From assembly GCA_037043455.1 (NCBI GenBank), contig JAWPHD010001350.1:124001-188000 (forward strand): a DNA stretch of 64,000 nucleotides. The letters are read 5' to 3'. Positions within the stretch are counted from its first letter, which is position 1; each line of letters starts with the position of its first letter. The notes below the pieces were generated by a model. It saw only the letters and a program-made list of their open reading frames with translations. It made no database searches and was not told the origin of the DNA. Of this stretch, positions 1 to 12,066 are shown piece after piece. The translations under genes were made by a program, and so were the position numbers. Source of the stretch: Cyrtodaria siliqua. Its lineage: Eukaryota; Mollusca; Bivalvia; Adapedonta; Hiatellidae.

Positions 1-2457
1 ATTTAAAAAGCATGTCAGTGGCAGGAATAATATCAATAAATGGTTCGACAAAGAGTGTCAATGTCTTAAACGTATTAAAAACCAGTGTCTACGACTGTTT
101 AGAGAATCTAGGTCAGAGGAAGACTTACAAACTTATCTTTCGTCTAAGCGGGATTTTAAAAACATGTGTCAAACAAAAAAGAGATGTCATAACATATCAA
201 CTTTAGATGACATTGTTGCATCAATAGAAATCCGAGGAAGTTCTGGAATAAAGTTAAGCAATGTGCTTCAAGTAAAACTTCAAAGCCTCGAATATCAGAA
301 TCTGAGTGGTTCAATCATTTCAGTCAGTTATTTAATCAGTTTGACATTGATGACAATAATGATAATGACATCGAGTTTGCCTTAAATGATGATACACCAA
401 TAACAGAGATAGAAGACATTATATTTAATTCTGAAATATCGTCTGATGAGATTTAAAGTGCAGTAAAACATTTGAAGAAGAATAAGGCTTCTGCTGGTAT
501 TCTAATTTCTGAACATTTTATATATAGTATAGATATTATAATGCCATACCTGCTTAAGCTATTCAACAGGTTGTTTGTATCAGGTGAATTCCCAAACAGT
601 TGGGCAGAATCTATTCTGATACCTTTGCACAAGAAGGGGCCAATTAATGATCCGGACAACTACCGGGGTATAGCCGTGTTAGACTCTTTTAGCAAAGTTT
701 ATATTAGTATCCTAGCTAAACGAGTGACATTTTACGCATTGATTTTTGATAAAATAGCTGAGGCACAAGGTGGATTTCGTTCCGGTTATTCGACTATTGA
801 CAATGGCTTTATATTATATGCTCTCATTAGTAAATATTTATGTAAGAAAGGAAAAACAATATATGTAGCTTTTGTAGATTTTATGAAAGCTTTTGACTCC
901 GTTGTGAGAAATAAATTGTTTACGTCGCTACAAAGACAAGGACTTAAAGGGCGTCTATTCAAGTCTATACAATGTATATACAAACATGTTAAAGCAAGTG
1001 TTCGAGTAAGTTATAATAAGCTTACGAATTTGTTTGACTGTCCAATAGGACTTCGTCAAGGATGTGTGCTTAGCCCAATACTTTTCTCATTATTTATTAA
1101 TGAATTAAGTACAGAAATTTTAAATTGTGGCACCCATGGAATCCAGTTGTCTCCAGACACTACATAAATATTCCTACTACTTTTTGTCGACGACGTCGCT
1201 TTAATTTCTGACACAGTACGTGGTTTGCAAAAAACAACTTGATGTACTATATGATTATTGTTCGACATGGAAGTTTAAGGTTAATGTAAAGAAAACAAAA
1301 ATTGTTGTTTTTAAAAATGGTGGGCAACTGGCAAGAGCTGAAAAATGGTATTATGACGGTAAACAGATTGACACTGTAAATGGATTTAGCTATGTTGGAT
1401 TACATTTTTCGTGCCGATTGTCTATGTTTCAAATGGCGAAAATCTCGCGATAAAAGCAAAACGAGTTTTAATTTCTTTATTGTCTTCGTTACGAAGTTTA
1501 TGTCCAATGCCTCAGCATGTGTATTTTAAATTGTTTGAAACAAAAATAAGACCAATACTATTATATGGTGCAGAGATATGGGGACATGATTATATAGAAT
1601 CAATTGAACGCGTGCATATTTATGCATGCAAACGATTTATGTCAGCTTCACTAAAAGCATGTAATGCTGTAGTTGTAGGTGATTGTGAAAGGTATGCTAT
1701 GTATATAACAGCGCACAAAAAGATCATCAAGTATTGGATTAAAATATTAAACATGCCAGATGATAGATATGTAAAATTGTTTTATAATATGCTTAGAAAC
1801 TTAGATAGTTATGGTTATAACAATTGGGTTACAAAGCTGAAAATGAATCGATATTCAAATGGTTTTGGATATATGTGGGAGAGGCAAAGTGTGGAAAATG
1901 AACAGTTGTTTATAAGCCGATATGAAACAAGACTAAAAGATCAATACTTACAAAAGTGGTCTCAGATAGTACAAGGCAATAAAAAACTGTTTTATTATAA
2001 CCATTTTAAGAATGATTTTAAATTTGAAAACTATCTAAATGTTCTAACATACATAAAGTTTAGAGCTGCGTATGTGTCTTTACGTACATCATCACATTGT
2101 TTATTTATTGAAAAAGGAAGGCATATGAAATTGCCTAGAGAGCAGCGTATTTGTATATATTGTAAAGATGATATTGAAACCGAATACCATTTTCTTTTGC
2201 GATGTTCATTGTATAATGACTTAAGAGTATTGTATTTGCAAAGGAAATATTATGAACAACCTAATATACACAAATTTCATTTACTTATGTCTTCAACAAA
2301 AAGAAATGTCTATTAATTTAGCGATGTTTATATATTATGCATTTGAGAAAAGAAAACATGTTTTTGATGTCCGTTAACCAAATCATGTGTTATATTGATT
2401 ATGCATTATATGTTTATATGTGTATGGGCCGGTGGCCATTATCACTAATAAAGAATA
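1..2457 (+). mobile_element. Non-LTR retrotransposon (LINE) fragment, 3' part
   Basis: This is a degenerate LINE whose 5' part lies beyond the left window edge. Reading across frames gives the order expected of an endonuclease-RT LINE: the linker after the endonuclease (NKWFDKECQCLKRIKNQ from base 35), the stretch before the RT (SEWFNHFSQLFNQ near 295), RT palm motifs, and a C-terminal zinc-knuckle-like motif. After the last stop (2314-2316) comes a 3' UTR with a GGCC-GGT-GGCC palindrome near 2427 and an AATAAA near 2448. The 3' end abuts sequence that begins block A, with only a few minisatellite-like bases between. The palm and C-terminal motifs suggest the jockey/CR1 group; the clade is inference. 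Confidence 0.88.
35..2316 (+). pseudogene. Broken LINE ORF2: reverse transcriptase and C-terminal domain
   Basis: The enzyme would copy the element's RNA at a nicked target. Visible RT motifs are YRGIAVLDSFSKVY (about 661-702), QGGFRSGYSTID (766-801), AFVDFMKAFDSV (868-903, first catalytic Asp), GLRQGCVLSPILFSLFINEL (1048-1107) and FVDDVALISD (about 1183-1212, the catalytic Asp pair). The distal part, 1411-2316, ends in CIYCKDDIETEYHFLLRCSL, a Cys/His motif typical of such C-termini. Lesions include a frameshift near 240, a TAA at 454-456, the loss of the RT frame near 1165, a further frame change near 1220 and another near 1420. No single frame spans the domain, so it cannot make an active enzyme. 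It is clearly an old copy. Confidence 0.9.
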
Positions 2458-2861
2458 TATAACTATATCTGAGTAGTATCGTTCAATGCAACATTTAATA
2501 CTTACAGTAGCTGTAACTGCAAATATTATTTACTAACTGGTCCTTTTGGATTTTTGTGGTTTTAAATTACATACCACTTAAGCCAGTGCTAAAGAGTTAG
2601 ATGTTCTGAATTTTGTAATTTCTTTTATCAATACACTCAATAAAACCGAGTCTGCTATTTGTGTTTGTTACTTCCAACGGATCCCATTTTTTGTGTGTAT
2701 TCAATGTTGTATACATATTAAATACAGATGCACTCAAGTTAAATTACATTTTGCTCTAATTGCGTGAGCATCCTGTTAATTTCATTTCATTTAATAAAAT
2801 ATCTGCTCTTCATATTTTGATTTAAGTTAGTGAATTATGTTCAACTGAAAGATACACAAGT

Positions 2862-2945
2862 AATGGCGTAGTAATAATGCATCTGCGTCACATACGGGAG
2901 GTCTTGGGTTCAGTCACAAGAGAGGTCACACAGTACGTCATACAG
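2862..2945 (+). repeat. tRNA-derived SINE head (family 2)
   Basis: It has a box A-like ATGGCGTAGTAATAATGCA followed about 35 bases later by a box B-like GGTTCAGTCAC, the spacing of an internal RNA polymerase III promoter. The same module stands at the matching place in the other two A blocks, so it predates the duplication. It is degraded and not a tRNA gene. Confidence 0.6.
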
Positions 2946-3414
2946 ATCAATTATGATATGAAATACATTCTTCATGTCCAAAAGTATACTTATAATTATA
3001 CCAATATACTATTTTAGAGTTATTATTTTATATGTTGTTTTGTCATAATGTTAGGCCAAAGAAACAAAAATATTCTTATGTTTCCACTAAACAAAAAAAC
3101 AAACCTTTAGCCCTTACCCTAAAGTCTTTTTATGGGAAAAAATATACAGCCCATATACTAAGATTTTGTTAACTATGAACATGATGAAACACATTTCTTA
3201 TAAACATAATCTTATTTCTTTTGGCCTACCTGATGGCAGAAAAGTTGTAAAAGATTAAATGCATTTAGAGCTTTAAGAAAAGTAGCGTCTACAAAATAAG
3301 GGCTCACCTCATTAGCTTACACAAACTGTATTTGGCTACTGCGTCTTTAGTTGCAACTTCAAATTGTTTTCTGAAATGGTTCTTGAATTGTTTCTATGGG
3401 ATATCGTTGCTATG

Positions 3415-3900
3415 GTAATTCGTTGTACAAGTGTGTGCTATAATCTAGTCTGGGCAAATAAGTAATTGTATGAGTTGCAGTATATGACGCCTATAAACAC
3501 TATTTGCTACACTACTCTGCTAAATGTGGGTTATTGTTTAATTGTTTCTATATGTATTATCTGTTGCTATGGTAACTCTTTGTACAAGTGTGTGCTGTAA
3601 TCTAGTCTGGGCAAATAAGTCATTGTATGAGTTGCAGTATAGGACGCTTATAAACACTATTTGCTACACTACTCTGCTAAATGTGAGTTATTGTTGAATT
3701 TTATCTATGTATATTATCTGTTGCTATGGTAATTCTTTGTACAAGTGTGTGCTATAATCTAGTCTGGGCAAATAAGTAATTGTATGAGTTGCAGTATATG
3801 ACACTTATAAACACTATTTGCTACACTACACTGCTAAATGTGAGTTATTGTTGAATTGTATCTATGTGTATTATCTGTTGCTATGGTAATTGTTTGTAAA
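3415..3900 (+). repeat. Tandem repeat, 157-bp unit, about 3 copies
   Basis: The phrase TTGTACAAGTGTGTGC recurs at 3423, 3580 and 3737, a period of 157, followed by a partial unit. Each unit carries TCTAGTCTGGGCAAATAAGT and a CTACACTAC motif. The matching array in the second A block has two units and the third block one. Confidence 0.85.
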
Positions 3901-5510
3901 CTTGTTTGATCTGTTTCAAAAAAAAGGCATTATGCAATGTATAATGCTTATTAAATAGATATTTGTTTAATGTTCAGTATGTCAGTATGATTAATATTGA
4001 TAACTGTATGGATGTATCGAGATACATTACAATTGAACAACAAATAATCAGTTCTAGTTAAGCCCAACGGTTGGTGACATTACCCCTTAATTAGTCATTA
4101 ATTGTTTATGTTGTTGTTGTTTTCATACAGCTGTCATCTACGAATGACAGCTAGGTGTTTAAATATAGTTATCACATAACATGGGTTCTGGGAGTGTAAT
4201 AAATCCATGACTTATTTATCGTAATACAGATACAAATGAGGACCGAATCACTTTGTCTGTGTACTTAAAAACGTTTTCCCCAGTTGTTTGCATCATACGA
4301 TACAACTATTTATCATTATTTGAAATTTTACTTTATAAAGTAATAGATAGAGTCTGGTCTCAGGGAGATGGCTTATTTAAACACCGAGATGGGCGTAGCC
4401 TATCTTTTTTGTAGCATGGTGTACTTAGTAACTCTGTGACGTCATAGTGACCGTACTCTAAATTCCAATATCCGGTAGTTGTAGAACGGCATAGCCACGC
4501 CCCTTTAGTTACCCTAAATTAAACGATTTAATGCTCTGCATTCATCAAAGGAAATGTCACCGACCATGCTACAAGTGCGTGTTATTAACGAATAATTTGG
4601 TTAAAGGCATTATTTGCCTGGCGAACGCGTTACAGCCGCGTTACGTCATGAAAACGACAAAACGACGTCATGGTAAATCAAGATAAAAAGGTGGGACGCC
4701 GGGGAAGCTTTTATCGTGGATATACCGCATACCTCACTTTTGAATTACAAGTGTTTTACGTTTATAGGTTAAACACCCCCCAGAATTCGTTTTGACCACT
4801 GTTGGCATATATAATATAGTCTAAATTGCAATTCAAATGTGAAGATCAAAAATGCTGAGTTTTTTATAACTCCAAAATTACCGATTTCTCAAAACGGTCT
4901 CAAAAAATGTGTAGTAACCAATTTGGCTTTAATTAACAGGAATGATAGATCAGTACCTCTGCTACCTTTCCTGAAATTTTCGGCAAAATTCATGACTGCT
5001 CAAATTGTAAGACCCTTTTGAAATATGGGCACCCCTTTTTGTCACTCAAAACACTCATATTCAAAATAGCTGCTACGAGGTAAATAATCAAAACTGAAAA
5101 GCAACAACAGAAACGTAAACCATGAATATTTTCTACTCCCGGACATAAAGTCTAGTTATTTCCTGTCCCAAATAAAAATATGTCAGTAAATCTGACGCGT
5201 TCAACCACTTTTCTGCCTATCTCTTGTCGACTGTTGTTGTGGTGTTGTGTTGACTTGGATACACAACAATACTTGTAGAACAGCTGTGACCAAGATTGAT
5301 CAAGGTCATGACCCACCAGTACGACCTCATGTCACGTTCGCCTGGATTAGGCTAGTGACACTGACACATTTGGTGATTAGACGTAAACAAAATACAGGTT
5401 TGTTCTCTTTACTCAACCTTAAATGTTATTGTTCCTGCAAGTTCATGTTGATCATGTTTATCCGTTTGCTAACATTAAATTATAGCATTGGTATATGTTA
5501 ATATTTGCTG

Positions 5511-5591
5511 AAGTAAATAATTGAAGGCACCGATTCTGTGGGGGTCCTCTGATCCCCCGCCCCTAGAATCTGTGTTTTCAATTATTTACTT
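5511..5591. mobile_element. Short MITE-like hairpin
   Basis: The ends are inverted repeats: AAGTAAATAATTGAA at the left and TTCAATTATTTACTT at the right, around a GC-rich centre. The same hairpin is at 36407-36487, and a truncated form is at 56815-56882. Confidence 0.7.
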
Positions 5592-5643
5592 TTGTGCGTA
5601 CAATTCATAAAAGCCTGGTTATGCCCTTGCACCCCGATCGATA

Positions 5644-6262
5644 CGGCTGCAACTATACACTATGCTCATGATAGTATACGTATCGCGATACTTAACTGAC
5701 GATACGATATGAATCGCGATACACAGTTTCATTAAATAATATCTTATTTTCATAATATAAGCCAAAATATTAGCATATGAGAGGTAAATACAGTAGCTAC
5801 TTCAATTAATAATTCTTTATTAAACAGTCTAGGCGTCTCCGTGGCCGAATGGTTAACGACGTTGCGTTGTAAACCTTCGCCTCACACCGCTGAAGGTTTG
5901 AATCCCGCTGGAGCTCGACATGTGAGGAAGTGCCGATTCTTACGGATGGCGTGAGGTGTACAATACTGGTTCTACTCAGGAAAAGTGGGTGGTGTGCCTC
6001 CACCACAAAAACTCTTACATGTTTGAAAATGACGTGAAACACCAAACAAACAACAAAAACAATTATCAAACAGTCTCAAATAATATAAAACCATAGGAAA
6101 CATACTTTTTTACAATCATTTGTGGGATTTGTCAATAAGAGCAAGGTTGCGCTTAGTGTTGTACCGTATCGCGATACAGACCCCACGATACGATATGTGT
6201 ATCGTGAGAGAAAGTATCGCCATATAATCATAATAATCATATCGCGATTAATAGTTGCACCG
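5644..6262. mobile_element. hAT-like non-autonomous element
   Basis: Both ends carry a GCTGCAAC/GGTGCAAC inverted terminus followed by clustered TATCGCGATA palindromes (5670-5730 and 6165-6250). There is no transposase frame. A SINE is nested inside it. The same element with the same nested SINE is present in the other two A blocks. The hAT assignment rests on terminus style only. Confidence 0.6.
5831..6064 (+). mobile_element. tRNA-derived SINE (family 1), nested
   Basis: The head contains box A TGGCCGAATGGTTAACG and box B GGTTTGAATCC, then a family-specific body with a TACTGGTTCTACTCAGGAAA core and an A/C-rich tail. It is transcribed by Pol III in principle and depends on LINE machinery. 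It lies inside the hAT-like element. Confidence 0.85.
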
Positions 6263-6954
6263 ATACCGTTCGTCACTACCCTGACCAAACAGCAATAAAT
6301 TAAGCATCTGCAGCACTACTGTACTGGATACGGAGATTTATATAAACAATAATTGATTTTTCTTTCAGGGATTCTTGTAGATGTTGCCACCTTCTGTCAA
6401 GTGACATCTCCAAGTTGCGACTCTGAAAATGAGCCTAGGTAACTAAAGCTGAAGCAATAACCTTTAGAATAGTTGACCTATGTGATATAACTTAGGCTAA
6501 TAACCTGGAGCTACCCCAGGAAGGGGAATTAAAATCTGTACCTAAGCAACACTTACTATTGAATATTTATAGTTCGAGCCACCCCAGAAAGGGAAATTCG
6601 GGACTGTACATTGGGCTACTCTAAGTCTTATATCAAATATATTTCTGTTGTTATTTAATATGATTTTTGATTTTTATAAATGAAGATTTTAAGCTTGAGA
6701 ACAATTAGATATACCGATTCTTTTGAGTGGCAGAACCCATTGTGTACAGATTGTTTTTTTATTGTGTTATAAGGGAGTCGGTCATTTTGCAGTAAACACG
6801 GGTATTTATTTGTTGTTGCCTAACTATGTCCCAGCTCATTGGGATACTTTAGTAAGCCTTTAATAAGGCAATTTTTTTTGAGATATTGTGAGATTCTATT
6901 TATCACATAAAACCATGGATATAAGTTTACAAAACAACGCCCTTGTTAAACTTC

Positions 6955-7100
6955 GCGTTCATTCTTACGGATGGCGGGAGGTGTACAGTACTGGTTTTAC
7001 CCAGGAAAAGTATAGTGGTCTGCCTCCTCATAAAAAAGTATGCAAATAAGCCTAGTATGCGCTGCCAAAAACATCGATAATGACTATGATCCAATTCCCA
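6955..7100 (+). mobile_element. SINE family 1 body fragment (head missing)
   Basis: It matches the SINE body (TCTTACGGATGGCG, then GTACTGGTTTTACCCAGGAAA, then the CACTGCCAAAAA-type end) without the tRNA-like head. The same fragment is at 38695-38820. Confidence 0.7.
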
Positions 7101-7330
7101 CGGTTTATGTCGGTTTCGCGTGTTAAAGCGACAGGCAAAATGCACTAAAGGTCGAGTTATGTGAGTTATATAATAAATAGAATCTAACATTCGTTCTCAT
7201 TTATTATTGAAATATTTTTCTTCGGCCTTATGTACTACGATGTAAATTTTTACTGCATACTGAAACATGTCAGACATCACATTCCCGTTCAGACCATCGA
7301 ACCAGCAGACGTGTTCATCTACAATTTTTA

Positions 7331-9470
7331 AATTGAAGAAGGTCAGGGCGAGTTTTGCATAAGGCGATGGCGACGCGTCCTGTAGGGGATCGATTGATTA
7401 GAACTACCATCAACGTCAACCATCAACGTCGGGCCCTGTGGACGACGATACACAACGATCTATTGGGCCGAACGTTGGAAGTGTTGTTTGAACGTGTCCA
7501 CCATCAACGTCGGTCACGGTGGACGTTTCTAGCGGCTTACCCAAGATACAAGAGCTCGTCCATCGAGCCGAACGTTGAACGTGTAGTATCACACTTAGGC
7601 AGTCGTGAGCAATGATACAACAATACGTTCCAATTAGGTATACACCCTACACTAGGGTGGTACCATGGCCCTTCTGAGGGCCGTTTCTTGGATTCTACTG
7701 AGACGTATAACCACCACGGATACAGACATAAACATCACGGGATTCACAATCAACAGGATTGACCTGCTTGGCGATGACAGCGCGGAATTTCACGTGCACG
7801 CGGATTGACCCACTGGACAAGCTTCAAATCTACTGTGCCCTGATTGGTCGGAGAGCTTCTAAACATCTTTCGAGCCGGAAATGGGATTGACCTACCTACC
7901 AACTTTGCAGTCATCCCATTGGTCGAAATCTTCAATTTCTACAATTAATCTTCTTCGAGAATATAATCTTCTACATACTATCTACGTTGGATCTCTTCAC
8001 TATCAACTCTACTTCTGCAGTTCTACAGGGAACTTCTTTGGATGGAGGGATGTGGCACTTACTACTGGACCGGACTCTACTGCATAATCTTCTTTTGAAA
8101 CGCTCGCCAAAAGGCCTAGTTGCCTACGGCGAGGATAAATAAAACCGTGTACGACGAAACGTGTCAGATGAACTGTTTCTTCTAAGAAGCAAAGTCAATC
8201 TACGCAACCTATACGATGGCTACTGTTACTTACGGACAGATATCGAATGAGGATGAGTGGTCCACTTTACCAGGCAATTATAAGGTATGTATAACTAACA
8301 ACTCTCTATGCACAGTAGAGTCTTATGCATTTGCTTTATCTTCGAACACAACACACTCAACAGTGGCCAGAACCGCTGTAACACAACCATCATCAACAAC
8401 AGACACAATCACTGTTACACCACCTCCAATAGCAACAAACACTATGGTTAAAAAACAACAACACATGGAGTCAACCACAACACATGGTTCTCAATTATAT
8501 ATATATTATATTATTATTATAACATAATCGTTTCATAAACCACCTCTGGCCTGGTATTAAAATCCCGTAAGTTAAGGTTGTGAGATACAAGAATACATTT
8601 ATATTATAGAGTTATTACTATATCACGGTAAAATAATCTGTATAATCTATAGTGGGGATATTTGTCTATGCACTACTTGGTAAATGTTTTATAGGTGATG
8701 AGACTCGCTGAGGAGTCGAAATAGATTATCAAAAAACAAAACATCAACAAAAAACGCAATATATAATATTTATTATTTCTTTTATCTAACAATGTTTTCC
8801 TCCTTTTTCACAAATGTAATATCCAATTTAAAAAATACATGTACGAACAAATATAAAACGTTTTTATACGTGTCACTAATCTCCTTATTACGTGATACGT
8901 TTCCCATTGCCACTTCTATTATACGTGTCACTAACTAATATCTCTTATTGATATTATAAACGTATAAGTGTCAATAGCGTCGGCCTATAAAATATCAAGT
9001 TCCTATATGCATGCAGCTAACATATCACTCTCGACTGACAAAACAGTAAACACTCACTCCTAAAATAAATAGAATTATAATTCCAATATCTCTTCCTCCT
9101 TTTCCTTCAAATCAACCGTAATATTAAAGTATATATTTGGGAAACGCAACAAATGCTTCGAAACTATCAGTTATTAAATGGAACGAACTAGATGTGACCG
9201 AACGAACAGTTTGGGGCCGAAACGTCTTGATTTCAACTACACATATTTTGGGATTTATTTTGTGGAAAAGTCTAATTTGTCTGTCATAGCATTAAATATA
9301 GAGAAATTGATAAAAATCACTCACAAATCTGCAATATTGTCATCAATACAACATTATAAAGAAGAGCGCTATTTTGCGGAGAGATACAATCGAAAACCGA
9401 ACCAAATTCATAATTTTGCTTACAAAAACCATTGAGCGGCACCCAATACTTTCCGAGCCACATTTACCGA
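7331..9470. other. Insertion present only in the first unit; possible LTR-element remnant
   Basis: Bases 7331-9470 have no counterpart between blocks A and B in the second unit. The first 800 bases are less AT-rich than their surroundings and contain CATCAACGTC repeats (7409, 7422, 7503). There is a CTCGCC/GGCGAG inverted repeat near 8104-8134, followed directly by a TATA-like ATAAATAAAA (about 8136) and then an ATG at 8216. The rest is AT-rich. I recognise no retroviral-type protein in it. An LTR/leader origin is only an inference from this layout. Confidence 0.35.
8216..8527 (+). CDS. Unrecognised 103-codon open frame
   Basis: The frame starts MATVTYGQISNEDEWSTLPG and then becomes Thr/Ser-rich. 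A TATA-like sequence lies about 80 bases upstream. A good splice donor (AAG|GTATGT) follows codon 23, so the real product, if any, might be a short first exon. The second half is low complexity and probably not coding. I do not recognise a family. It may be a retroelement leader or chance. Confidence 0.2.
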   Translation: MATVTYGQISNEDEWSTLPGNYKVCITNNSLCTVESYAFALSSNTTHSTVARTAVTQPSSTTDTITVTPPPIATNTMVKKQQHMESTTTHGSQLYIYYIIIIT

Positions 9471-10600
9471 GTACGGAAATTGGCGAAGAGTTCCGATCGA
9501 AAAAAGTCAAAACACAGTTAACTTCCTTTTTAAGGGGAGGTCATGACTATATTAGTTCCAAACGCAGTTAACTGCCATCCGGCCCACCTCTATTCGCCTT
9601 GGATCTAGTCCATGCAGTTGGCCGGTTACCAGATTAATCGTTAACGTGATGTCATTAGGTGAACAACCGCCTGGCAAATTTATAAAATAATGGTGATTAT
9701 TAACAGCTGAGAGTCAAGGTAACGGTATTTCTACTTAAACTTTAAATGCTTCTGCAGTATCGACAATCTAAAATACAATCATAGATCTAGGTACCTGCAT
9801 ATCCATGATACAATGTTTAAATGACATAGATAGATGTTACGGTAAAGTCGGTGGGTGGGGATATTTTAACCAATGCAGTCTGCTGTTGCCAAGTTTACTG
9901 CTATTTTATTTAGAACTCTGATGTTGAACGGTGCTTTAATATTCAATACTTTTTATTAAGTTCTGAAAAATGGTTTGGCGTAGGAACAGGTGTGGGGTTG
10001 GGGCCAAATAATCTGAGAGTGTGGGGGTGGGGTGTGTGGAGAGGGAGAGATCAGAGTATGTTAAAAGGGGCCCGGGTGGCAGAGTATGTTTTGGCACCCA
10101 CTCCCCCTGCCTCCCCGCACCCGCCACAATATTTTGCCAAATTATGTGGATCCCCACAAAAAAATAAAGTGTCCCGAAATGTTACAGTCTAGTTTCAAAC
10201 AAATGCAGTTTAATTAAGAAATAATAAATACGTACCTGTGTTTTATCAGTTAATAAAATACAGTTAGGAGTTCGTATGGATGCATAGTAATTAAATCACG
10301 ATTGCTTAGCACTCGTGATTTAATATAACGCACTCGTGATTTAATTACTCGCATCGGAATGATTCTATTCGATTCTAACACAACAATAACCCCATTTGCC
10401 TGACTCCAGTACGTGCTTGTTAACATCCCTCTGCCAGTAAATATTTTCCTTTTTGCAGTGTTAAACAGTAGCTTCTTGAACATATATTTTTAATGGAGTA
10501 TCAACACATTATTTAAGGTTAATTTGAGCCCCCAGACAGAGAAGAAGGATATATAGGAATCATATAACCTTCAATACACTGGACTGCCCACTTTATGTCG

Positions 10601-10857
10601 GGCGCATCCTTGGCCGGGATAGTAAATAGGCTGCGTCTAAAACTGTCTCGTCTCTCACAGCTACGGGTTTGAATCCCACTGTAAGCTTGACTTGTCAAGT
10701 GAGAAATTGTCGATAATCACGGACGGCTGGTATACAGGTATACAGTACTGGTTCTACCCAAGAAAAAAATGGGTCTGCTTCTACCACAAAAAATAGACCG
10801 TCATATATAGCCTAACATGTGCTAAAAATGACGTAAACGTAACACAACATTCAAACA
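10601..10857 (+). mobile_element. tRNA-derived SINE (family 1 relative)
   Basis: It contains CCGGGATAGTAAATAGG as a box A-like region, GGTTTGAATCCCAC as box B, then the family body with TACTGGTTCTACCCAAGAAA and an ATAGACCGTCATATATAGCC end. Counterparts stand at 15964, 42617 and 44307. Confidence 0.75.
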
Positions 10858-11820
10858 GTTTATGTCCTCATCAAAAAGACAAAGCTAATAAATTAAACGC
10901 TTTCCCATGGGCACAATGAAACACTCAGTGGTGCAAGTAAGATCTCTAAATTCAAAATCTAACATTCTGTGTCACAACCCGTTTCAGAAATTAAAGACGG
11001 TTTAGACAAGTGCTATCAATAGCGTTTGCTGAATCGGTTATATAACTGTGTTTTGAAAATATGTGGTTTAAAGTTTTTTTGTAGTTGTTTTTAATATATT
11101 TTATATTTTTCAGTGCCATTTCTGCCTTAATTAAGCTTAACTAAGCTGCGCAGCACCCTTAGATGTCCTGAATGTTCAAGAATGTCCAAGTAAGGAATAG
11201 AGTATGCGTCAGTCTTTCATTGTTTATGGTTGTTTATGACTGCGTTCTGCTTTATGTAGAACTCACCATTAATAACCTGAAACGAATGGCTTGAACTTGC
11301 AACCAAACTAAAAAGGACTGGATGTACATGTACCATTAATGAGGCGCAGTTATCTGTGGTTGATGGATACAATAGTGGGAATAAGTGATGTACCAAACAA
11401 TCAACTGTGACCAACGATCAGTTATTTAGTAATTGATATTAAGTTGTGGCATTCCACAAGAAATCATTGCAAACAATAGAACCCTATTATCACTAAAAAC
11501 GAAACATTCAAGCTACTTAGTCAAGAATCAGTCGGATTACTACCATCTCAAAATAGTACAAAATATACTCCTTTTTTATATACAAAGAAAGTTACATTTT
11601 TTGCGTACAATGCAGAGACGGGGAAGCGAACTCGAACTGCATTCGTCTAGTGACATTGGTGAGAGCTTCTCAAGCACAGCGACAGCTTTGTAGGCACCAC
11701 GGGTGATAGGTTGATGACAATCAGGCACAGCGGCCCTGCTGTACTTAAAGCACCTGGGGAAGATCCTGAGATGTGAGTGAGTTCAAGTACGTTACCCAGA
11801 CATGATTTGATATTTTATAG

Positions 11821-12066
11821 CACATCCGTGGTTGAGAGGGTAAAGATGCTGCATTGGAAACCATTTCAACGCTGCGTGTTCGAATCCCACTGGGAGCTCG
11901 ACTTGTAAGTGTCGTTACTTATGGATGACGGAAAGTATACAGTATGTGTCTTACATTTTCTACCCAGGAATAAGTGAGTGGTCTGCTTCCACTACTAAAA
12001 AATTTTGACCGTCATACATAGCCTAAAATGTGCTGGAAAATGACGTTACACGCCAAACAAACAAAA
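11821..12066 (+). mobile_element. tRNA-derived SINE (family 1)
   Basis: It has box A-like CCGTGGTTGAGAGGGTAAAG, box B GTTCGAATCCCACTGGGAGC, the conserved body and an ACACGCCAAACAAACAAAA tail. It is found only in the first B subunit, so it is a separate insertion. Confidence 0.8.

Larger units (their letters stand above)
2458..7330. repeat. Segmental duplication block A, copy 1
   Basis: Long AT-rich, non-coding stretch with counterparts at 33466-39190 and 55116-57880. Shared landmarks in order are the GTAGTATCGTT start, a tRNA-like SINE, a 157-bp tandem repeat, a short MITE hairpin (absent as a full copy from the third block) and an hAT-like element carrying a SINE. No open frame in it keeps a recognisable protein in all three copies. 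Bases 6270-6950 are plain AT-rich DNA in which I see nothing else. Confidence 0.85.

Noticed and set aside
5247..5501. TKIDQGHD...VTFAWIRLVTLT frame kept in all three A blocks
   Set aside because: The frame differs in start and stop between copies, changes are not biased to silent sites by eye, and no family is recognised. Shared ancestry of block A explains it.
5806..6069. 87-codon minus-strand frame recurring at 36698 and 57132
   Set aside because: It is the reverse of the family 1 SINE; the recurrence follows from the repeat, not from coding.
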